DNA of 61,517 nt from Cohnella caldifontis (GCF_029360585.1 NZ_JAQZSJ010000025.1:1-61517); one strand, 5' to 3'. Positions 41,976-51,370 are shown, counted from the first letter of the stretch. Notes: a model not told the origin generated them from the sequence alone. A program made the numbers and translations.

Positions 41976-42503
41976 ATGCTGTTGAGATGGTTCCGGGGAA
42001 ACGCATGGGCGGCTGCCGCGATTACGCTGCTGAGATTGTATGTCGGTTGGGAATGGATGCACCACGGTTGGGACAAATTGACGGGCGGCTTCGACGCGGG
42101 AGGCTTCCTCAAGAACGCGGTCGCGCACCCGGTCACGGATAAAGCCACGCAAGCGGTACTGTACCCGAATTACACTTACTTCGTCGAGCATTTCGCGCTG
42201 CCGAACGTGAAGCTGATCAACTTCCTGATCCCGCTCGGCGAATTCCTGATCGGCGTCGGGCTCATCGTCGGCGGACTGACGCTGACGGCCGCGTTCTTCG
42301 GGATGACGCTGAACTTTCTGTTCCTCTTCGCCGGCACCGTAAGCACGAACCCGTGGCTGCTCGTCCTGGGCGTCGCGATCTTCACCGCCGGGGCCAACGC
42401 CGGACGTTTCGGACTTGACGGTTACGCGATGCCGCTGCTGCACAAAGCTTGGGATAAACTCTTTCACCGCACCGGCGGCAAACCCGGCGTGCTTCCTCGC
42501 TGA
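41976..42503 (+). CDS. DoxX family membrane protein
   Basis: This 175-residue protein has four membrane helices and the DoxX signatures LRLYVGWEWMHHGWDKL near the N-terminus, FLIPLGEFLIGVGLIVG and ANAGRFGLDGY near the end. DoxX proteins are small membrane proteins linked to terminal oxidases or redox balance; the exact reaction is unclear. ATG 41976 is 9 nt after AAAAGGAG, better than ATG 41967. It is the first gene behind tandem Fnr boxes. Confidence 0.87.
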   Translation: MLLRWFRGNAWAAAAITLLRLYVGWEWMHHGWDKLTGGFDAGGFLKNAVAHPVTDKATQAVLYPNYTYFVEHFALPNVKLINFLIPLGEFLIGVGLIVGGLTLTAAFFGMTLNFLFLFAGTVSTNPWLLVLGVAIFTAGANAGRFGLDGYAMPLLHKAWDKLFHRTGGKPGVLPR

Positions 42504-42536
42504 CGCCGACGATCGACCGGAAGGAGTCAGAGGATC

Positions 42537-43022
42537 ATGAGAACGACGGAACTCTCCGTATTGGAAATGTACCTCTCGTACGACCAATGGAAAGAAGAAC
42601 ATGACGCGCTGCAGGAACGGTTGCTGGAACTTTGCCGGTACATGCGGCGACATCCGGATCGCGACGATCCGGTTGACGCGGAAATCGAACTGCGCAGCGC
42701 CATGCAACGTTTCGAACCGTTCATGCGGGATTGGCTGACGCACTTGCAGCGGGAGCGCGACACCGTTTACCCGTTCGCCAAATCGTTGACAGGCGGAGGA
42801 AGCATAGGCCCGATTTCGGTGCTCGAGCAAGACGGCCGGATCGCGGAACGGTTCTACCGGGAATATCGGCAATCGTTGGAGGTCGGGGAGCGGGCCGGCG
42901 AAGTCCTCTCCCGCATGCTCCAGGTTCTGGTGATCGCGGCGGAGCACTTCCGGATCGAAAACGAAGTCGTCTTGCCGGCAACGGAGAAATGGATGGACGA
43001 AGTCGCGTACAGCGGCGCTTAA
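42537..43022 (+). CDS. Hemerythrin HHE-domain protein
   Basis: This 161-residue helical protein has the HHE layout: WKEEHDALQERLLEL near residue 18, LTHLQRERDTVYPFA near 72 and AAEHFRIENEVVLPATEKW near 140, with His and Glu residues placed to hold a di-iron site. Related cytosolic proteins respond to NO or oxygen. It lies 33 nt after doxX and 47 nt before pflB, so it should be induced together with the oxygen-sensitive pyruvate formate-lyase. Confidence 0.82.
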   Translation: MRTTELSVLEMYLSYDQWKEEHDALQERLLELCRYMRRHPDRDDPVDAEIELRSAMQRFEPFMRDWLTHLQRERDTVYPFAKSLTGGGSIGPISVLEQDGRIAERFYREYRQSLEVGERAGEVLSRMLQVLVIAAEHFRIENEVVLPATEKWMDEVAYSGA

Positions 43023-43069
43023 TGCGAACCGCCGTACTTTCGCGAAACGATAACTGGAGGGAATAAACC

Positions 43070-45340
43070 ATGGCCGCCATCGAACGAGAGCTTCGCACGC
43101 CGTCCGAACGTCCCGATGCCTGGAGAACGTTCCGGGCAGGCCGCTGGCAGCGGCATATCGACGTCAACGATTTCCTGTCCTTGAACTTAAGGCCTTATGA
43201 AGGCGACGAGAAATTCCTCGCGGCAGCGACGCCGGCGACCGTCAAGCTGTGGGAAGAAGCGCTTCGGCTAATGAAGCTGGAACGCGAGAACGGCGGCGTG
43301 TTGGACGTCGATACGGAAACGGTCTCGACGATCACCTCGCACGGACCGGGCTATATCGACCGAGCGCTGGAGAAAATCGTCGGCTTGCAGACGGACGCCC
43401 CGCTGAAGCGGTCCGTCCAGCCTTTCGGAGGCATCCGGATGGTCGTCGACGCTTGTAACGCTTACGGCTATCAGCTGCCGGAAGAGATCGTACGCACCTT
43501 CACGGACATCCGCAAGACGCACAACCAGGGCGTATTCGACGCTTATACGAACGAGATGAGGCTGGCCCGTAAAGCCGCCATCATCACCGGATTGCCGGAC
43601 GCTTACGGGCGGGGCCGGATCATCGGCGATTACCGCCGGGCTGCGCTGTACGGCGTCGATCGGCTCATCGAAGCGAAGAAGGAAGACTTGGTCCGTTATG
43701 AGACCGACGTCATGGACGAAGACACGATCCGGCAACGAGAGGAGCTGTCGGAGCAAATCCGCAGCCTGGGCGAGCTTAAGACGATGGCGGCGGCTTACGG
43801 CTTCGACATCGGACGCCCCGCCGCCACCGCGGCGGAAGCGGTGCAGTGGCTGTACTTCGCTTACCTGGCGGCGATCAAGGAACAGAACGGCGCGGCGATG
43901 AGCCTCGGGCGCGTTTCCAGCTTCCTGGACATCTATCTGGAGCGCGACATCCAGGAAGGCCGGCTGACCGAGGAAGAGGCGCAAGAGCTGGTCGACCATT
44001 TCGTCATGAAGCTTCGCCTCGTGAAATTCCTGCGCACCCCGGACTATAACGAGCTGTTCAGCGGAGATCCGACCTGGGTAACGGAATCGCTCGGCGGCAT
44101 GGGCAACGACGGCAGGACCCGGGTCACCCGGACGTCTTTCCGGTTCCTGCACACGTTGTATAATCTGGGGCCGGCTCCCGAACCGAATTTGACCGTGCTC
44201 TGGTCGACCCGGTTGCCTCAAGGATTCAAGGACTATTGCGCCAAGGTATCGATCGACACCAGCTCGATCCAGTATGAGAACGACGACTTGATGCGGCCGA
44301 CCTACGGCGACGATTACGGCATCGCCTGCTGCGTCTCGGCGATGCGGATCGGCAAGCAGATGCAGTTCTTCGGCGCCCGCGCGAACTTGGCGAAAGCGCT
44401 ATTGTACGCGATCAACGGCGGGAAGGACGAGAAGCTCGGCGTTCAAGTCGGCCCGGCGGCGCCTCCGATCGCGGGCGACGCGCTGGACTTCGAAGAGGTC
44501 ATGAAGCGTTACGACGATACGCTCGAATGGCTTGCCCGACTGTATATGAACACGCTCAACGTCATCCATTACATGCACGACAAGTACAGCTATGAACGGT
44601 TGGAAATGGCGCTGCACGACACCGAGATCGTCCGCACGATGGCATGCGGCATCGCCGGATTGTCGGTCGTAGCGGACTCGCTCAGCGCGATCAAGTACGC
44701 GAAAGTGCGCCCGATCCGCAATGAGCAAGGCTTAGCCGTCGATTTCGATATCGAAGGGGAATACCCGCAGTACGGCAACAACGACGACCGCGTCGACCAG
44801 CTGGCCGTGAAGCTGACGGAGACGTTCATGAACAAGCTGCGCAAGCATCGCGCTTACCGGAACGCCATCCCGACTCAATCGGTGTTGACGATCACTTCGA
44901 ACGTCGTCTATGGCAAGAAGACCGGCAGTACGCCGGACGGCCGCAAAGCCGACCAGCCGTTCGCGCCAGGCGCCAATCCGATGCACGGCCGCGACCGCAA
45001 AGGCGCGCTCGCCTCGCTGAATTCGGTCGCCAAGCTGCCGTATGAGAGCAGCCTGGACGGCATTTCGAACACGTTCTCGCTGATCCCGAAGGCGCTCGGC
45101 CGCGAGGCGGACGCCCGGGTGCGCAACCTGACGTCGCTGCTCGACGGTTATGCCGCGAAGGGCGGCCATCACCTCAACGTTAACGTCTTTAACCGGGAGC
45201 AGCTGCTGGACGCCATGGAGCATCCGGAGCAGTATCCGCAGTTGACGATCCGGGTATCGGGATACGCGGTCAACTTCATTAAGCTGACCCGCGAGCAGCA
45301 GCTGGACGTCATTAACCGAACGTTCCACGGATCGATCTAA
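43070..45340 (+). CDS. pflB: Formate C-acetyltransferase (pyruvate formate-lyase)
   Basis: This 756-residue glycyl-radical enzyme is full length. The paired active-site cysteines are in [21 protein letters not shown], and the radical glycine is in [12 protein letters not shown] about 23 residues from the C-terminus. It splits pyruvate with CoA into acetyl-CoA and formate in anaerobic metabolism. It is followed 71 nt later by its activase gene, and the operon begins behind Fnr boxes. CTGGAGG precedes the ATG. Confidence 0.97.
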   Translation: MAAIERELRTPSERPDAWRTFRAGRWQRHIDVNDFLSLNLRPYEGDEKFLAAATPATVKLWEEALRLMKLERENGGVLDVDTETVSTITSHGPGYIDRALEKIVGLQTDAPLKRSVQPFGGIRMVVDACNAYGYQLPEEIVRTFTDIRKTHNQGVFDAYTNEMRLARKAAIITGLPDAYGRGRIIGDYRRAALYGVDRLIEAKKEDLVRYETDVMDEDTIRQREELSEQIRSLGELKTMAAAYGFDIGRPAATAAEAVQWLYFAYLAAIKEQNGAAMSLGRVSSFLDIYLERDIQEGRLTEEEAQELVDHFVMKLRLVKFLRTPDYNELFSGDPTWVTESLGGMGNDGRTRVTRTSFRFLHTLYNLGPAPEPNLTVLWSTRLPQGFKDYCAKVSIDTSSIQYENDDLMRPTYGDDYGIACCVSAMRIGKQMQFFGARANLAKALLYAINGGKDEKLGVQVGPAAPPIAGDALDFEEVMKRYDDTLEWLARLYMNTLNVIHYMHDKYSYERLEMALHDTEIVRTMACGIAGLSVVADSLSAIKYAKVRPIRNEQGLAVDFDIEGEYPQYGNNDDRVDQLAVKLTETFMNKLRKHRAYRNAIPTQSVLTITSNVVYGKKTGSTPDGRKADQPFAPGANPMHGRDRKGALASLNSVAKLPYESSLDGISNTFSLIPKALGREADARVRNLTSLLDGYAAKGGHHLNVNVFNREQLLDAMEHPEQYPQLTIRVSGYAVNFIKLTREQQLDVINRTFHGSI

Positions 45341-45411
45341 GGCGCGAGGACGCCGGATGACGGATACCCGGCCGATCGTGTTCCGAACGCCGCGGGAGGG
45401 GGAGCTTATAC

Positions 45412-46158
45412 ATGTCGCACACCGGTAGAATTCACTCCGTCGAGACGTTCGGAACGGTCGACGGACCGGGCATCCGGTTCGTCTTGTTCCTTCAAGGCTG
45501 CGCGCTGCGCTGCCGCTACTGCCATAATCCCGATTCGTGGGACACGGCAGGCGGAACCTTGCGAACCGTAGACGGGATTTTGGCGGAAATCGAGCCCTAT
45601 GTCGACTATTATCGGCGCTCCGGAGGAGGCATCACCGTCTCCGGAGGGGAGCCGACGCTCCAAGCTCCGTTCGTCGCCGAACTGTTCAAGGCCTGCAAGG
45701 AGCGTTGGAACTTGCATACGGCGCTGGACTCGTCGGGATTCTGCGATCCGTCCCATGCCGAAGAGCTGCTCAAAGTCACCGATCTGGTGCTCCTTGACTT
45801 AAAATTGATGGACCGGTTCGGGCATCGACAGCTGACAAGCCAACCGAACGACCGGAGCCTTGCCTTCGCCCGCCATCTGTCCGACCGGGGGAAACGGATG
45901 TGGATCCGCCGGGTGCTCGTTCCGGGTGTGACCGACGCCGCGGAGGATTTGATGGATTTGGGGCTGTTTCTCGGGGAGCTCGAAGGCGTCGAGAAAGTTG
46001 AAATTCTGCCCTATCACCGGATGGGCGAATACAAATGGCGCCAGCTCGGGCTTCCGTACACGCTGGAAGGGACAGCGGAGCCTGAACCCGAGGAGGTTGA
46101 TCGGGCGTATCGGATGATCGAGGAAGGCCGCCGGTTGATTCTCGCCGCCGCCCATTAG
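45412..46158 (+). CDS. pflA: Pyruvate formate-lyase activating enzyme
   Basis: This 248-residue radical SAM enzyme has the CxxxCxxC cluster motif in GCALRCRYCHNPDSW (about residues 27-41), the upstream ETFGTVDGPGIRFVLF, GGGITVSGGEPTLQ for SAM binding and VLLDLKLMD. It uses a [4Fe-4S] cluster and S-adenosylmethionine to put the glycyl radical on PflB, encoded immediately upstream. The ATG at 45412 follows GGGAGGGGGAGC. Confidence 0.96.
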   Translation: MSHTGRIHSVETFGTVDGPGIRFVLFLQGCALRCRYCHNPDSWDTAGGTLRTVDGILAEIEPYVDYYRRSGGGITVSGGEPTLQAPFVAELFKACKERWNLHTALDSSGFCDPSHAEELLKVTDLVLLDLKLMDRFGHRQLTSQPNDRSLAFARHLSDRGKRMWIRRVLVPGVTDAAEDLMDLGLFLGELEGVEKVEILPYHRMGEYKWRQLGLPYTLEGTAEPEPEEVDRAYRMIEEGRRLILAAAH

Positions 46159-46233
46159 GGGCGGCTCTCTTCCATTTCCGGAGAACGGAGCGGGACGGAG
46201 CAAGTCCAATATTCAAGAAGAGAGGGAGATCTC

Positions 46234-46872
46234 ATGATCGCGCAACCGATTACCGGAGCCATCCTGGCGGGCGGAAGAAGCCGGCAAGGCCGGACGGGGG
46301 CGGAGCGGGCGTTGCTGCCGTTCGGAGACGTATGTTTGATCGAGCGCCAAATCCGCGTCATGCGGGAGCTTTGCCATGAAATCATCGTCGTGACGGATAC
46401 GCCGAAGCCGTTTCTGGACGTGCTCGATAGTTCCGTCCGACTGATCACGGACTATTACGCGGATGCAGGGCCGCTCGGCGGCATGCATGCGGCGCTGCGG
46501 CTGGCGAAATATTCCCAGGTCTGGATCGTCGGATGCGGGATGCCGCTGATTTCGGCGGAGGCTGCGGCGCGGCTGGCGGCTTTCCGAACGCCCGAAGCTC
46601 GGTCGGTCCTGCCCTTGATCGGCGGGCGCGCGGTCCCGCTGCACGGCGTCTACGACAAGGAGCACGCCGAAACGGCCGGAAAACTGCTGGCCGAAGGTGA
46701 GGTTCGGATCGACCGTTTTCTCGGCCAAATCCGCTGGACGGGCGTGGAAACGGAATCATGGACGAAAGAAGAAGGAATCGGCGATTACGCATTCGTCGCG
46801 CGGACCGAGCTTGATTTGGAGAGAGCATGCAAGCGAATCCTTCACAAGACGTCCACAAATGGGGGAGCTTGA
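46234..46872 (+). CDS. MobA-like nucleotidyltransferase with altered active-site residues
   Basis: This 212-residue protein has the MobA fold: the N-terminal nucleotide loop GAILAGGRSRQGRTGAERALLPFG, the TDYYADAGPLGGMHAAL segment and the WIVGCGMPLIS strand. MobA links GMP to molybdopterin. Two usual residues differ: the Lys after the glycine loop is Arg (AERALL), and the metal-binding Asp of DMP is Gly (GCGMP). The activity may be altered or lost. It is the last gene of the pfl operon. Confidence 0.78.
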   Translation: MIAQPITGAILAGGRSRQGRTGAERALLPFGDVCLIERQIRVMRELCHEIIVVTDTPKPFLDVLDSSVRLITDYYADAGPLGGMHAALRLAKYSQVWIVGCGMPLISAEAAARLAAFRTPEARSVLPLIGGRAVPLHGVYDKEHAETAGKLLAEGEVRIDRFLGQIRWTGVETESWTKEEGIGDYAFVARTELDLERACKRILHKTSTNGGA

Positions 46873-46873
46873 C

Positions 46874-46889
46874 TGTGACATTTCTCACA
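46874..46889 (+). promoter_or_regulatory. Fnr box of the ba3 oxidase operon
   Basis: TGTGA-CATTTC-TCACA overlaps the end of the mobA-like gene region. A TACAAT -10 at 46911-46916 gives a start near 46923 and puts the box centre at -41.5, a class II activator geometry. Confidence 0.85.
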
Positions 46890-46951
46890 GTGGGAAGGTC
46901 CCGCGCCTTCTACAATGAGAACGACACGGAACAAGACGGGAGGTGATGGGG

Positions 46952-47068
46952 ATGCCGAAGAAGGAAGAGCCGTCCCTGAAAGGCGCGTTCGCGTCCGTGC
47001 TGATTCTCGGCGCGTTCATTCTGCTTTCATGGCTCGGCGTTTTCGCGCTTTACTGGGTTCGAAATTAA
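46952..47068 (+). CDS. Cytochrome c oxidase subunit IIa (ba3 type), 38 residues
   Basis: ATG 46952 after GGGAGGTGAT opens a 38-codon frame. The product has a charged N-terminus (MPKKEEPSLKG) and one hydrophobic helix (about 15-34) ending YWVRN. Position directly before subunits II and I, together with size and single-helix layout, match the small subunit IIa of ba3-type oxidases, which supplies the helix missing from subunit II. It is the first gene after a class II Fnr promoter. Confidence 0.82.
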   Translation: MPKKEEPSLKGAFASVLILGAFILLSWLGVFALYWVRN

Positions 47069-47077
47069 TATTCGAGA

Positions 47078-47098
47078 GAGTTTGACTCCGTCAAACTC
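47078..47098 (+). repeat. Leader hairpin GAGTTTGAC-TCC-GTCAAACTC
   Basis: This perfect 9-bp stem with a 3-nt loop lies just before the subunit II ribosome-binding site. A related copy with compensating base changes is at 53937-53957. Confidence 0.7.
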
Positions 47099-47123
47099 CC
47101 GATTACAAGAGAGAGTGACGTCC

Positions 47124-47612
47124 ATGCACATTCACCGTCTTGAGAAAATCTGGCTCGGCATCGGCATCGCCATGTTGGCCATCTTCCTGATCGTGCTCGG
47201 CACGATGGCGTTCAGCATGGGGATGGCGCCGCCGAGCGAACACCACCACACGATCGATCCGGACAAAGTGTCGGAAACCGCGCCGTTCGACAAACCCGGT
47301 CTGACGCAGACCGGCGACAAACGGTACGAAGCGGTCATGGTCGCTTACGCGTTCGGCTACGATCCGGCGGAGAAAATGGAGGTGGCGGCCGGGTCTACCG
47401 TCGATTTCATGGTGACGAGCTCCGACGTCGTGCATGGCTTTTCCATCGTCGGGACCAACGTCAACATGATGATCGAGCCTGGCGAAATCAGCCATATCAG
47501 TTACACGTTCGACAAACCCGGCGAATACTTGCTGCTCTGCAATGAGTATTGCGGAACCGGCCACGAGTATATGGCAACCACTATCGTCGTCAAGCAGGAG
47601 GCGCGCGGATGA
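47124..47612 (+). CDS. Cytochrome c oxidase subunit II (ba3 type, CuA)
   Basis: This 162-residue protein has one N-terminal membrane helix (about 10-32) and an exported cupredoxin domain. The CuA ligands are in CNEYCGTGHEYM near the C-terminus, with the first His in VVHGFSI. Short length and a single helix are typical of ba3 oxidases. It takes electrons from cytochrome c and passes them to subunit I. Its stop overlaps the subunit I start by 4 nt. Confidence 0.92.
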   Translation: MHIHRLEKIWLGIGIAMLAIFLIVLGTMAFSMGMAPPSEHHHTIDPDKVSETAPFDKPGLTQTGDKRYEAVMVAYAFGYDPAEKMEVAAGSTVDFMVTSSDVVHGFSIVGTNVNMMIEPGEISHISYTFDKPGEYLLLCNEYCGTGHEYMATTIVVKQEARG

Positions 47613-49243
47613 AAACCTTTGACAGAAAAGACGGCAGGCTGGTGATGGCCCACATCCTGTTCGCGTTCGCGGCGCTGCTGATCGGCGGCATCGCGGGGGC
47701 GCTGCAAGGGATGGTGCGCGGAGGCGTCGTGACGCTCCCCGCTAACATCGGCTACTATGAATTGTTAACGGCACACGGCGTGCTGATGGCTCTTATTTTC
47801 ACGACTTACTTCATTATCGGATTTCTGTATTCCGGCGCCTCCCACACGCTCGGCGGCAGCTTGCTGCCGGCGGCGAAGAAGCTCGGATGGTACGGCTGCT
47901 TGATGATGTCCGTCGGGACCGTGATCGGCGTGGTCGTCATCCTGCTCGGGAAAGCCACCGTCCTCTATACGTTCTACGCACCGATGAAAGCATCGCCCTG
48001 GTTCTATATCGCGCTGGCGCTGGTCGTCATCGGAAGCTGGCTGAGCGGCTACGGCATTTTCTATCAATATCGCAAATGGAAGAAGGGCAACGCCGGCAAG
48101 CCGTCTCCGCTGTTCGGCTACATGGCGGTCGTGACGATGCTGCTCTGGCAAGTGGCGACGATCGGCGTCGCGATCGAGGTCGTCGTGCAGCTTATCCCGT
48201 GGTCGTTCGGCTGGGTGGACCGCATCAACGTCGTACTGAGCCGCACGCTGTTCTGGTACTTCGGCCATCCGCTGGTGTACTTCTGGCTGCTGCCCGCCTA
48301 CATTTGCTGGTACGTCATCATTCCGAAAATCATCGGGGGCCGCATATTCAGCGACGCCTTGGCCCGGTTGTCGTTCATGCTGTTCCTGCTGTTCTCGATT
48401 CCGGTCGGTTTCCACCATCAGCTGATGGAACCGGGTATCTCGTCGTTCTGGAAATTCGCCCAAGTCGTGCTGACGTTCATGGTCATCGTTCCGTCGCTGA
48501 TGACGGCGTTCTCGATGTTCGCGACCTTCGAAATGCTGGGGCGGTCCAAAGGCGCCAAAGGCTTGTTCGGCTGGCTCAAGGTGCTGCCTTGGAAGGACGT
48601 GCGGTTCTTCGCGCCGTTCATGGGCATGCTGATCTTCATCCCGGCCGGCGCCGGCGGAGTCATCAACGCAAGCGCTCAAATGAACGCGGTCGTGCATAAT
48701 ACCCTGTGGGTCACCGGCCATTTTCATCTTACCGTAGCAACCAGCGTAGCCTTGACGTTCTTCGGCATCATTTACTGGCTGATCCCGGCCGTGACCGGGC
48801 GGGTGCTTACCCCGGCCATGAACCGGCGCGGCATCGTCCAAACGATCGTATGGTGCGTCGGCATGTTCCTCATGTCGGGCTCGATGCATACGGTGGGACT
48901 CATGGGTTCGCCGCGGCGTACGGCTTATACGACGTACAACGACCATCCGGACGCGATTCTGTGGATGCCTTACGAGACGGCGATGGCGATCGGCGGCATC
49001 ATCCTTTTCGTCGGCGTGCTCCTCATCGTATGGAACGTGATTTCGCTGATGCGGGCGCCGAAAGGGGTGACGGAGTATCCGATCGGGGAACCGGCGGACA
49101 AGTCGGAGACGACGCCCCGTTTCCTGGAGCGGTGGGGGCTGTGGCTCGGCATCGCGGTGGCGCTGATCGTTTTCGCGTATACGGTTCCGCTGATCGATAT
49201 GCTGAACAACACGGTGACTTCGCCGGGTTACGTGACTTGGTAA
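47609..49243 (+). CDS. Cytochrome c oxidase subunit I (ba3/B-type heme-copper oxidase)
   Basis: This 544-residue membrane protein has about 13 helices. Heme and CuB ligands are visible: ELLTAHGVLMAL (heme a-type His), WYFGHPLVYFWLLP (CuB His and the linked Tyr), GFHHQLMEPG (CuB His pair) and TGHFHLTVA (the two heme His). The absence of the A-family proton-channel residues and the short subunit II place it in the B family, which has high oxygen affinity. With the Fnr promoter upstream it is a microaerobic terminal oxidase. Confidence 0.94.
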   Translation: MKTFDRKDGRLVMAHILFAFAALLIGGIAGALQGMVRGGVVTLPANIGYYELLTAHGVLMALIFTTYFIIGFLYSGASHTLGGSLLPAAKKLGWYGCLMMSVGTVIGVVVILLGKATVLYTFYAPMKASPWFYIALALVVIGSWLSGYGIFYQYRKWKKGNAGKPSPLFGYMAVVTMLLWQVATIGVAIEVVVQLIPWSFGWVDRINVVLSRTLFWYFGHPLVYFWLLPAYICWYVIIPKIIGGRIFSDALARLSFMLFLLFSIPVGFHHQLMEPGISSFWKFAQVVLTFMVIVPSLMTAFSMFATFEMLGRSKGAKGLFGWLKVLPWKDVRFFAPFMGMLIFIPAGAGGVINASAQMNAVVHNTLWVTGHFHLTVATSVALTFFGIIYWLIPAVTGRVLTPAMNRRGIVQTIVWCVGMFLMSGSMHTVGLMGSPRRTAYTTYNDHPDAILWMPYETAMAIGGIILFVGVLLIVWNVISLMRAPKGVTEYPIGEPADKSETTPRFLERWGLWLGIAVALIVFAYTVPLIDMLNNTVTSPGYVTW

Positions 49244-49292
49244 CGGAAGACGGACGGTTACAAATTCAATTGATATAGAGGAGGACATGAAG

Positions 49293-50051
49293 ATGAGACT
49301 GAATGGAAAAGTCGCGATCGTAACGGGTGCGGCATCGGGCATGGGCAAAGCGATCGCGGAGCGGTTCGCCGCGGAGGGCGCGAAGGTGGTCGTATCGGAC
49401 CTTCGGGAAGAAGCGGCGCAAGCCGTCGTGACGGGCATCGAGGCGAAAGGCGGCCAAGCGATCGCCGTCGTCGCGAACGTAGCCAAAGAAGATGACGTTC
49501 AGCGGCTTGTGGACGAGACGGTGAAAAATTACGGCACCGTAGACATTCTGATCAACAACGCGGGCATCATGGACAATTTCGTTCCCGCCGCGGACTTGAC
49601 CGACGAGTTGTGGGACCGGGTCATGGCCGTCAACGCGACCGGTCCGATGAGAACGACCCGCAAAGTGCTGCCGATCTTCCTGGAGAAGGGGAAAGGGGCG
49701 ATCGTCAATATCGCTTCGGTCGGCGGGTTGTACGGCTCGCGGGCCGGCGCCGCGTACACGGCTTCGAAACACGCCGTGATCGGCTTCACGAAGAACGTCG
49801 GGTTCCAATATGCGACGCAAGGCATTCGCTGCAACGCAATCGCGCCCGGAGGCGTGAACACCAACATCGGCACGACGATGAACCAGCCGAACCCGTTCGG
49901 CATGGAGAAGGCCATGTCCGGCGCCGGCTTCAATCCCCGCGCGGGCGAGCCCTGGGAAATCGCGGCGGCGGCGTTGTTCCTGGCATCCGATGAAGCCAGC
50001 TTCGTGAACGGCGCGGTCGTGACCGCGGATGCCGGATGGACGGCTTATTGA
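49293..50051 (+). CDS. Short-chain dehydrogenase/reductase
   Basis: This 252-residue classical SDR has the cofactor motif TGAASGMGKA (about residues 11-20), NNAGIM, the catalytic Ser in NIASVGG, and the Tyr-Lys pair YTASKHA (YxxxK). The C-terminal AAALFLASDEASFVNGAVVTADAGW completes it. It should oxidise an alcohol or reduce a ketone with NAD(P)(H); the substrate is unknown. ATG 49293 is 8 nt from GAGGAGG; ATG 49287 is nearer. It lies 49 nt after the oxidase gene. Confidence 0.9.
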   Translation: MRLNGKVAIVTGAASGMGKAIAERFAAEGAKVVVSDLREEAAQAVVTGIEAKGGQAIAVVANVAKEDDVQRLVDETVKNYGTVDILINNAGIMDNFVPAADLTDELWDRVMAVNATGPMRTTRKVLPIFLEKGKGAIVNIASVGGLYGSRAGAAYTASKHAVIGFTKNVGFQYATQGIRCNAIAPGGVNTNIGTTMNQPNPFGMEKAMSGAGFNPRAGEPWEIAAAALFLASDEASFVNGAVVTADAGWTAY

Positions 50052-50102
50052 TTCCTAGGCGCCGGTTCCTGGAAGTTCAGGGCCGGCGTTTTGACTTGGA
50101 CG

Positions 50103-50642
50103 TCAAGCTTTCGCTTTTCTCGGCCAGATGAAATACGTGGCGGAAATCATCAAATCGATCGCGAGCACGAGCGACCACAGCTTCCAGGTACCCGCCAAAG
50201 CTTCCGTGCGCTCGGGGTCGCCGATCCAAAGGATCAATCCGAATAATAGTCCGCTGCCGAGCAAATAGGCGAGCAGGTGTTTCACCCATCCGTTGAAGTA
50301 ATGTCTCGCGTGGTCCAGGCCGTACCGCTTCATCGGCTTCGGACCTTGCTTCGTGACATAGTGCTGGAACCGTTCGTCGGCCCAACGGACCATGCTTTTG
50401 CCGAAAACGAGCGAGACGGCGATATACACCGCAGCAAGTCCATGCGCCCGGGTCGCTTCGGATCCCCGGTAAAGATCCATGCTCGCGACGGTCAGCAGGA
50501 CCAAGTCGATGACCGGGGTCAGGGCGAGCAGGAACCATCCCAGTTTTTTTCGGCCTAACGCGTACCTCGCGGCTAACCCGGATAGGATCACGACCCAAAA
50601 AGCGATTTCGCTGGCCGCGATCCACCATGCGACAACGTTCAA
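50103..50642 (-). CDS. Integral membrane protein of unknown function
   Basis: This 179-residue protein has about five hydrophobic helices: VAWWIAASEIAFWVVILSGL at the start, then ALTPVIDLVLLTVASMDLY, a conserved-looking central loop (KSMVRWADERFQHYVTKQGPKP) and two C-terminal helices ending FIWPRKAKA. I do not recognise a named family. The start TTG 50642 is 8 nt from AAGGGAGG; no ATG is well placed. It is divergent from a TetR gene, and two TetR-type palindromes lie in between, so it is probably the repressed target. Confidence 0.7.
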   Translation of the reverse strand: MNVVAWWIAASEIAFWVVILSGLAARYALGRKKLGWFLLALTPVIDLVLLTVASMDLYRGSEATRAHGLAAVYIAVSLVFGKSMVRWADERFQHYVTKQGPKPMKRYGLDHARHYFNGWVKHLLAYLLGSGLLFGLILWIGDPERTEALAGTWKLWSLVLAIDLMISATYFIWPRKAKA

Positions 50643-50660
50643 TGAAGCGCCTCCCTTATA

Positions 50661-50676
50661 TAATACAAATGTATTA
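50661..50676. promoter_or_regulatory. TetR-type operator 1
   Basis: TAATACAAATGTATTA is a perfect palindrome between the divergent membrane-protein and tetR genes. Confidence 0.65.
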
Positions 50677-50710
50677 TTAAACAACATGAATTATAGCATC
50701 GGCTCTTTTG

Positions 50711-50726
50711 CAATACAACTGTACGG
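50711..50726. promoter_or_regulatory. TetR-type operator 2
   Basis: CAATACAACTGTACGG shares the ATACAA-TGTA core with operator 1, centre to centre 50 bp away, and is nearer tetR. Confidence 0.5.
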
Positions 50727-50767
50727 TTATCTTGTTCCCGGAAATTTTCCTGTGCTACAATGGAGAC

Positions 50768-51355
50768 ATGCCGAAAATCGTGGATCATGACGAAAGAAAA
50801 CGATATATTGCCGAAGCGACGTGGCGCGTCATCCGGGAACAAGGGATGAAAGGGGCGTCCGTCCGGAACATCGCGAAAGAAGCGGGGGTTTCGCTGGGGG
50901 CGCTGCGCCACTATTTCTCGACCCAGCAAGAGCTGCTTTCTTTCGCCATGCAGCTCGTCAAGGACCGGGTGAATGACCGGATCGACGCCTGGATTCCGAT
51001 GGATTTGCCGCCGAAGGAGAAAATCGCGAAAATCTTGCTGGAGCTCGTACCGGTCGATGACGACAAAATGGCGGAAATGGAAGTCTGGTTCGCGTTCACT
51101 TTTCAGCGCAAATACGGGGAAGAGCGTTTCGACGCGCTTCACGACGGATTGCTCGACGGAATGCGCAACCTGGTCGGTTATTTGCGGGACACCGGTCTGC
51201 TTCGGCCTGAATTGGACCCGGAGGAAGAAGCCGAACGGCTGTACGCCCTGGTCGACGGATTGGCGCTGCATGTCATGCTGGATCCTGCGAGAATCGGCCG
51301 GGAACGGATCGTTCGGCTCATGGCCGGCCATCTCGATTCGATTTGCGTACCTTAA
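50768..51355 (+). CDS. TetR/AcrR family repressor
   Basis: This 195-residue protein has the N-terminal helix-turn-helix (RYIAEATWRVIREQGMKGASVRNIAKEAGVSLGALRHYFSTQQELLSFAM). A ligand-binding helical domain resembles the TetR_C_6/BetI-like class (RVNDRIDAWIPMDLPPKEKIAKIL). The start ATG 50768 is preferred; an upstream in-frame ATG at 50708 overlaps an operator. It should repress itself and the divergent membrane-protein gene through the two palindromes between them. Confidence 0.88.
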   Translation: MPKIVDHDERKRYIAEATWRVIREQGMKGASVRNIAKEAGVSLGALRHYFSTQQELLSFAMQLVKDRVNDRIDAWIPMDLPPKEKIAKILLELVPVDDDKMAEMEVWFAFTFQRKYGEERFDALHDGLLDGMRNLVGYLRDTGLLRPELDPEEEAERLYALVDGLALHVMLDPARIGRERIVRLMAGHLDSICVP

Positions 51356-51370
51356 TCTAAGGAAGAGACT

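Noticed and set aside
47765..49486. Minus-strand open frame of 573 codons opposite oxidase subunit I
   Set aside because: His/Arg/Gln-rich antisense translation without homology. The plus strand has the oxidase heme and CuB ligands.
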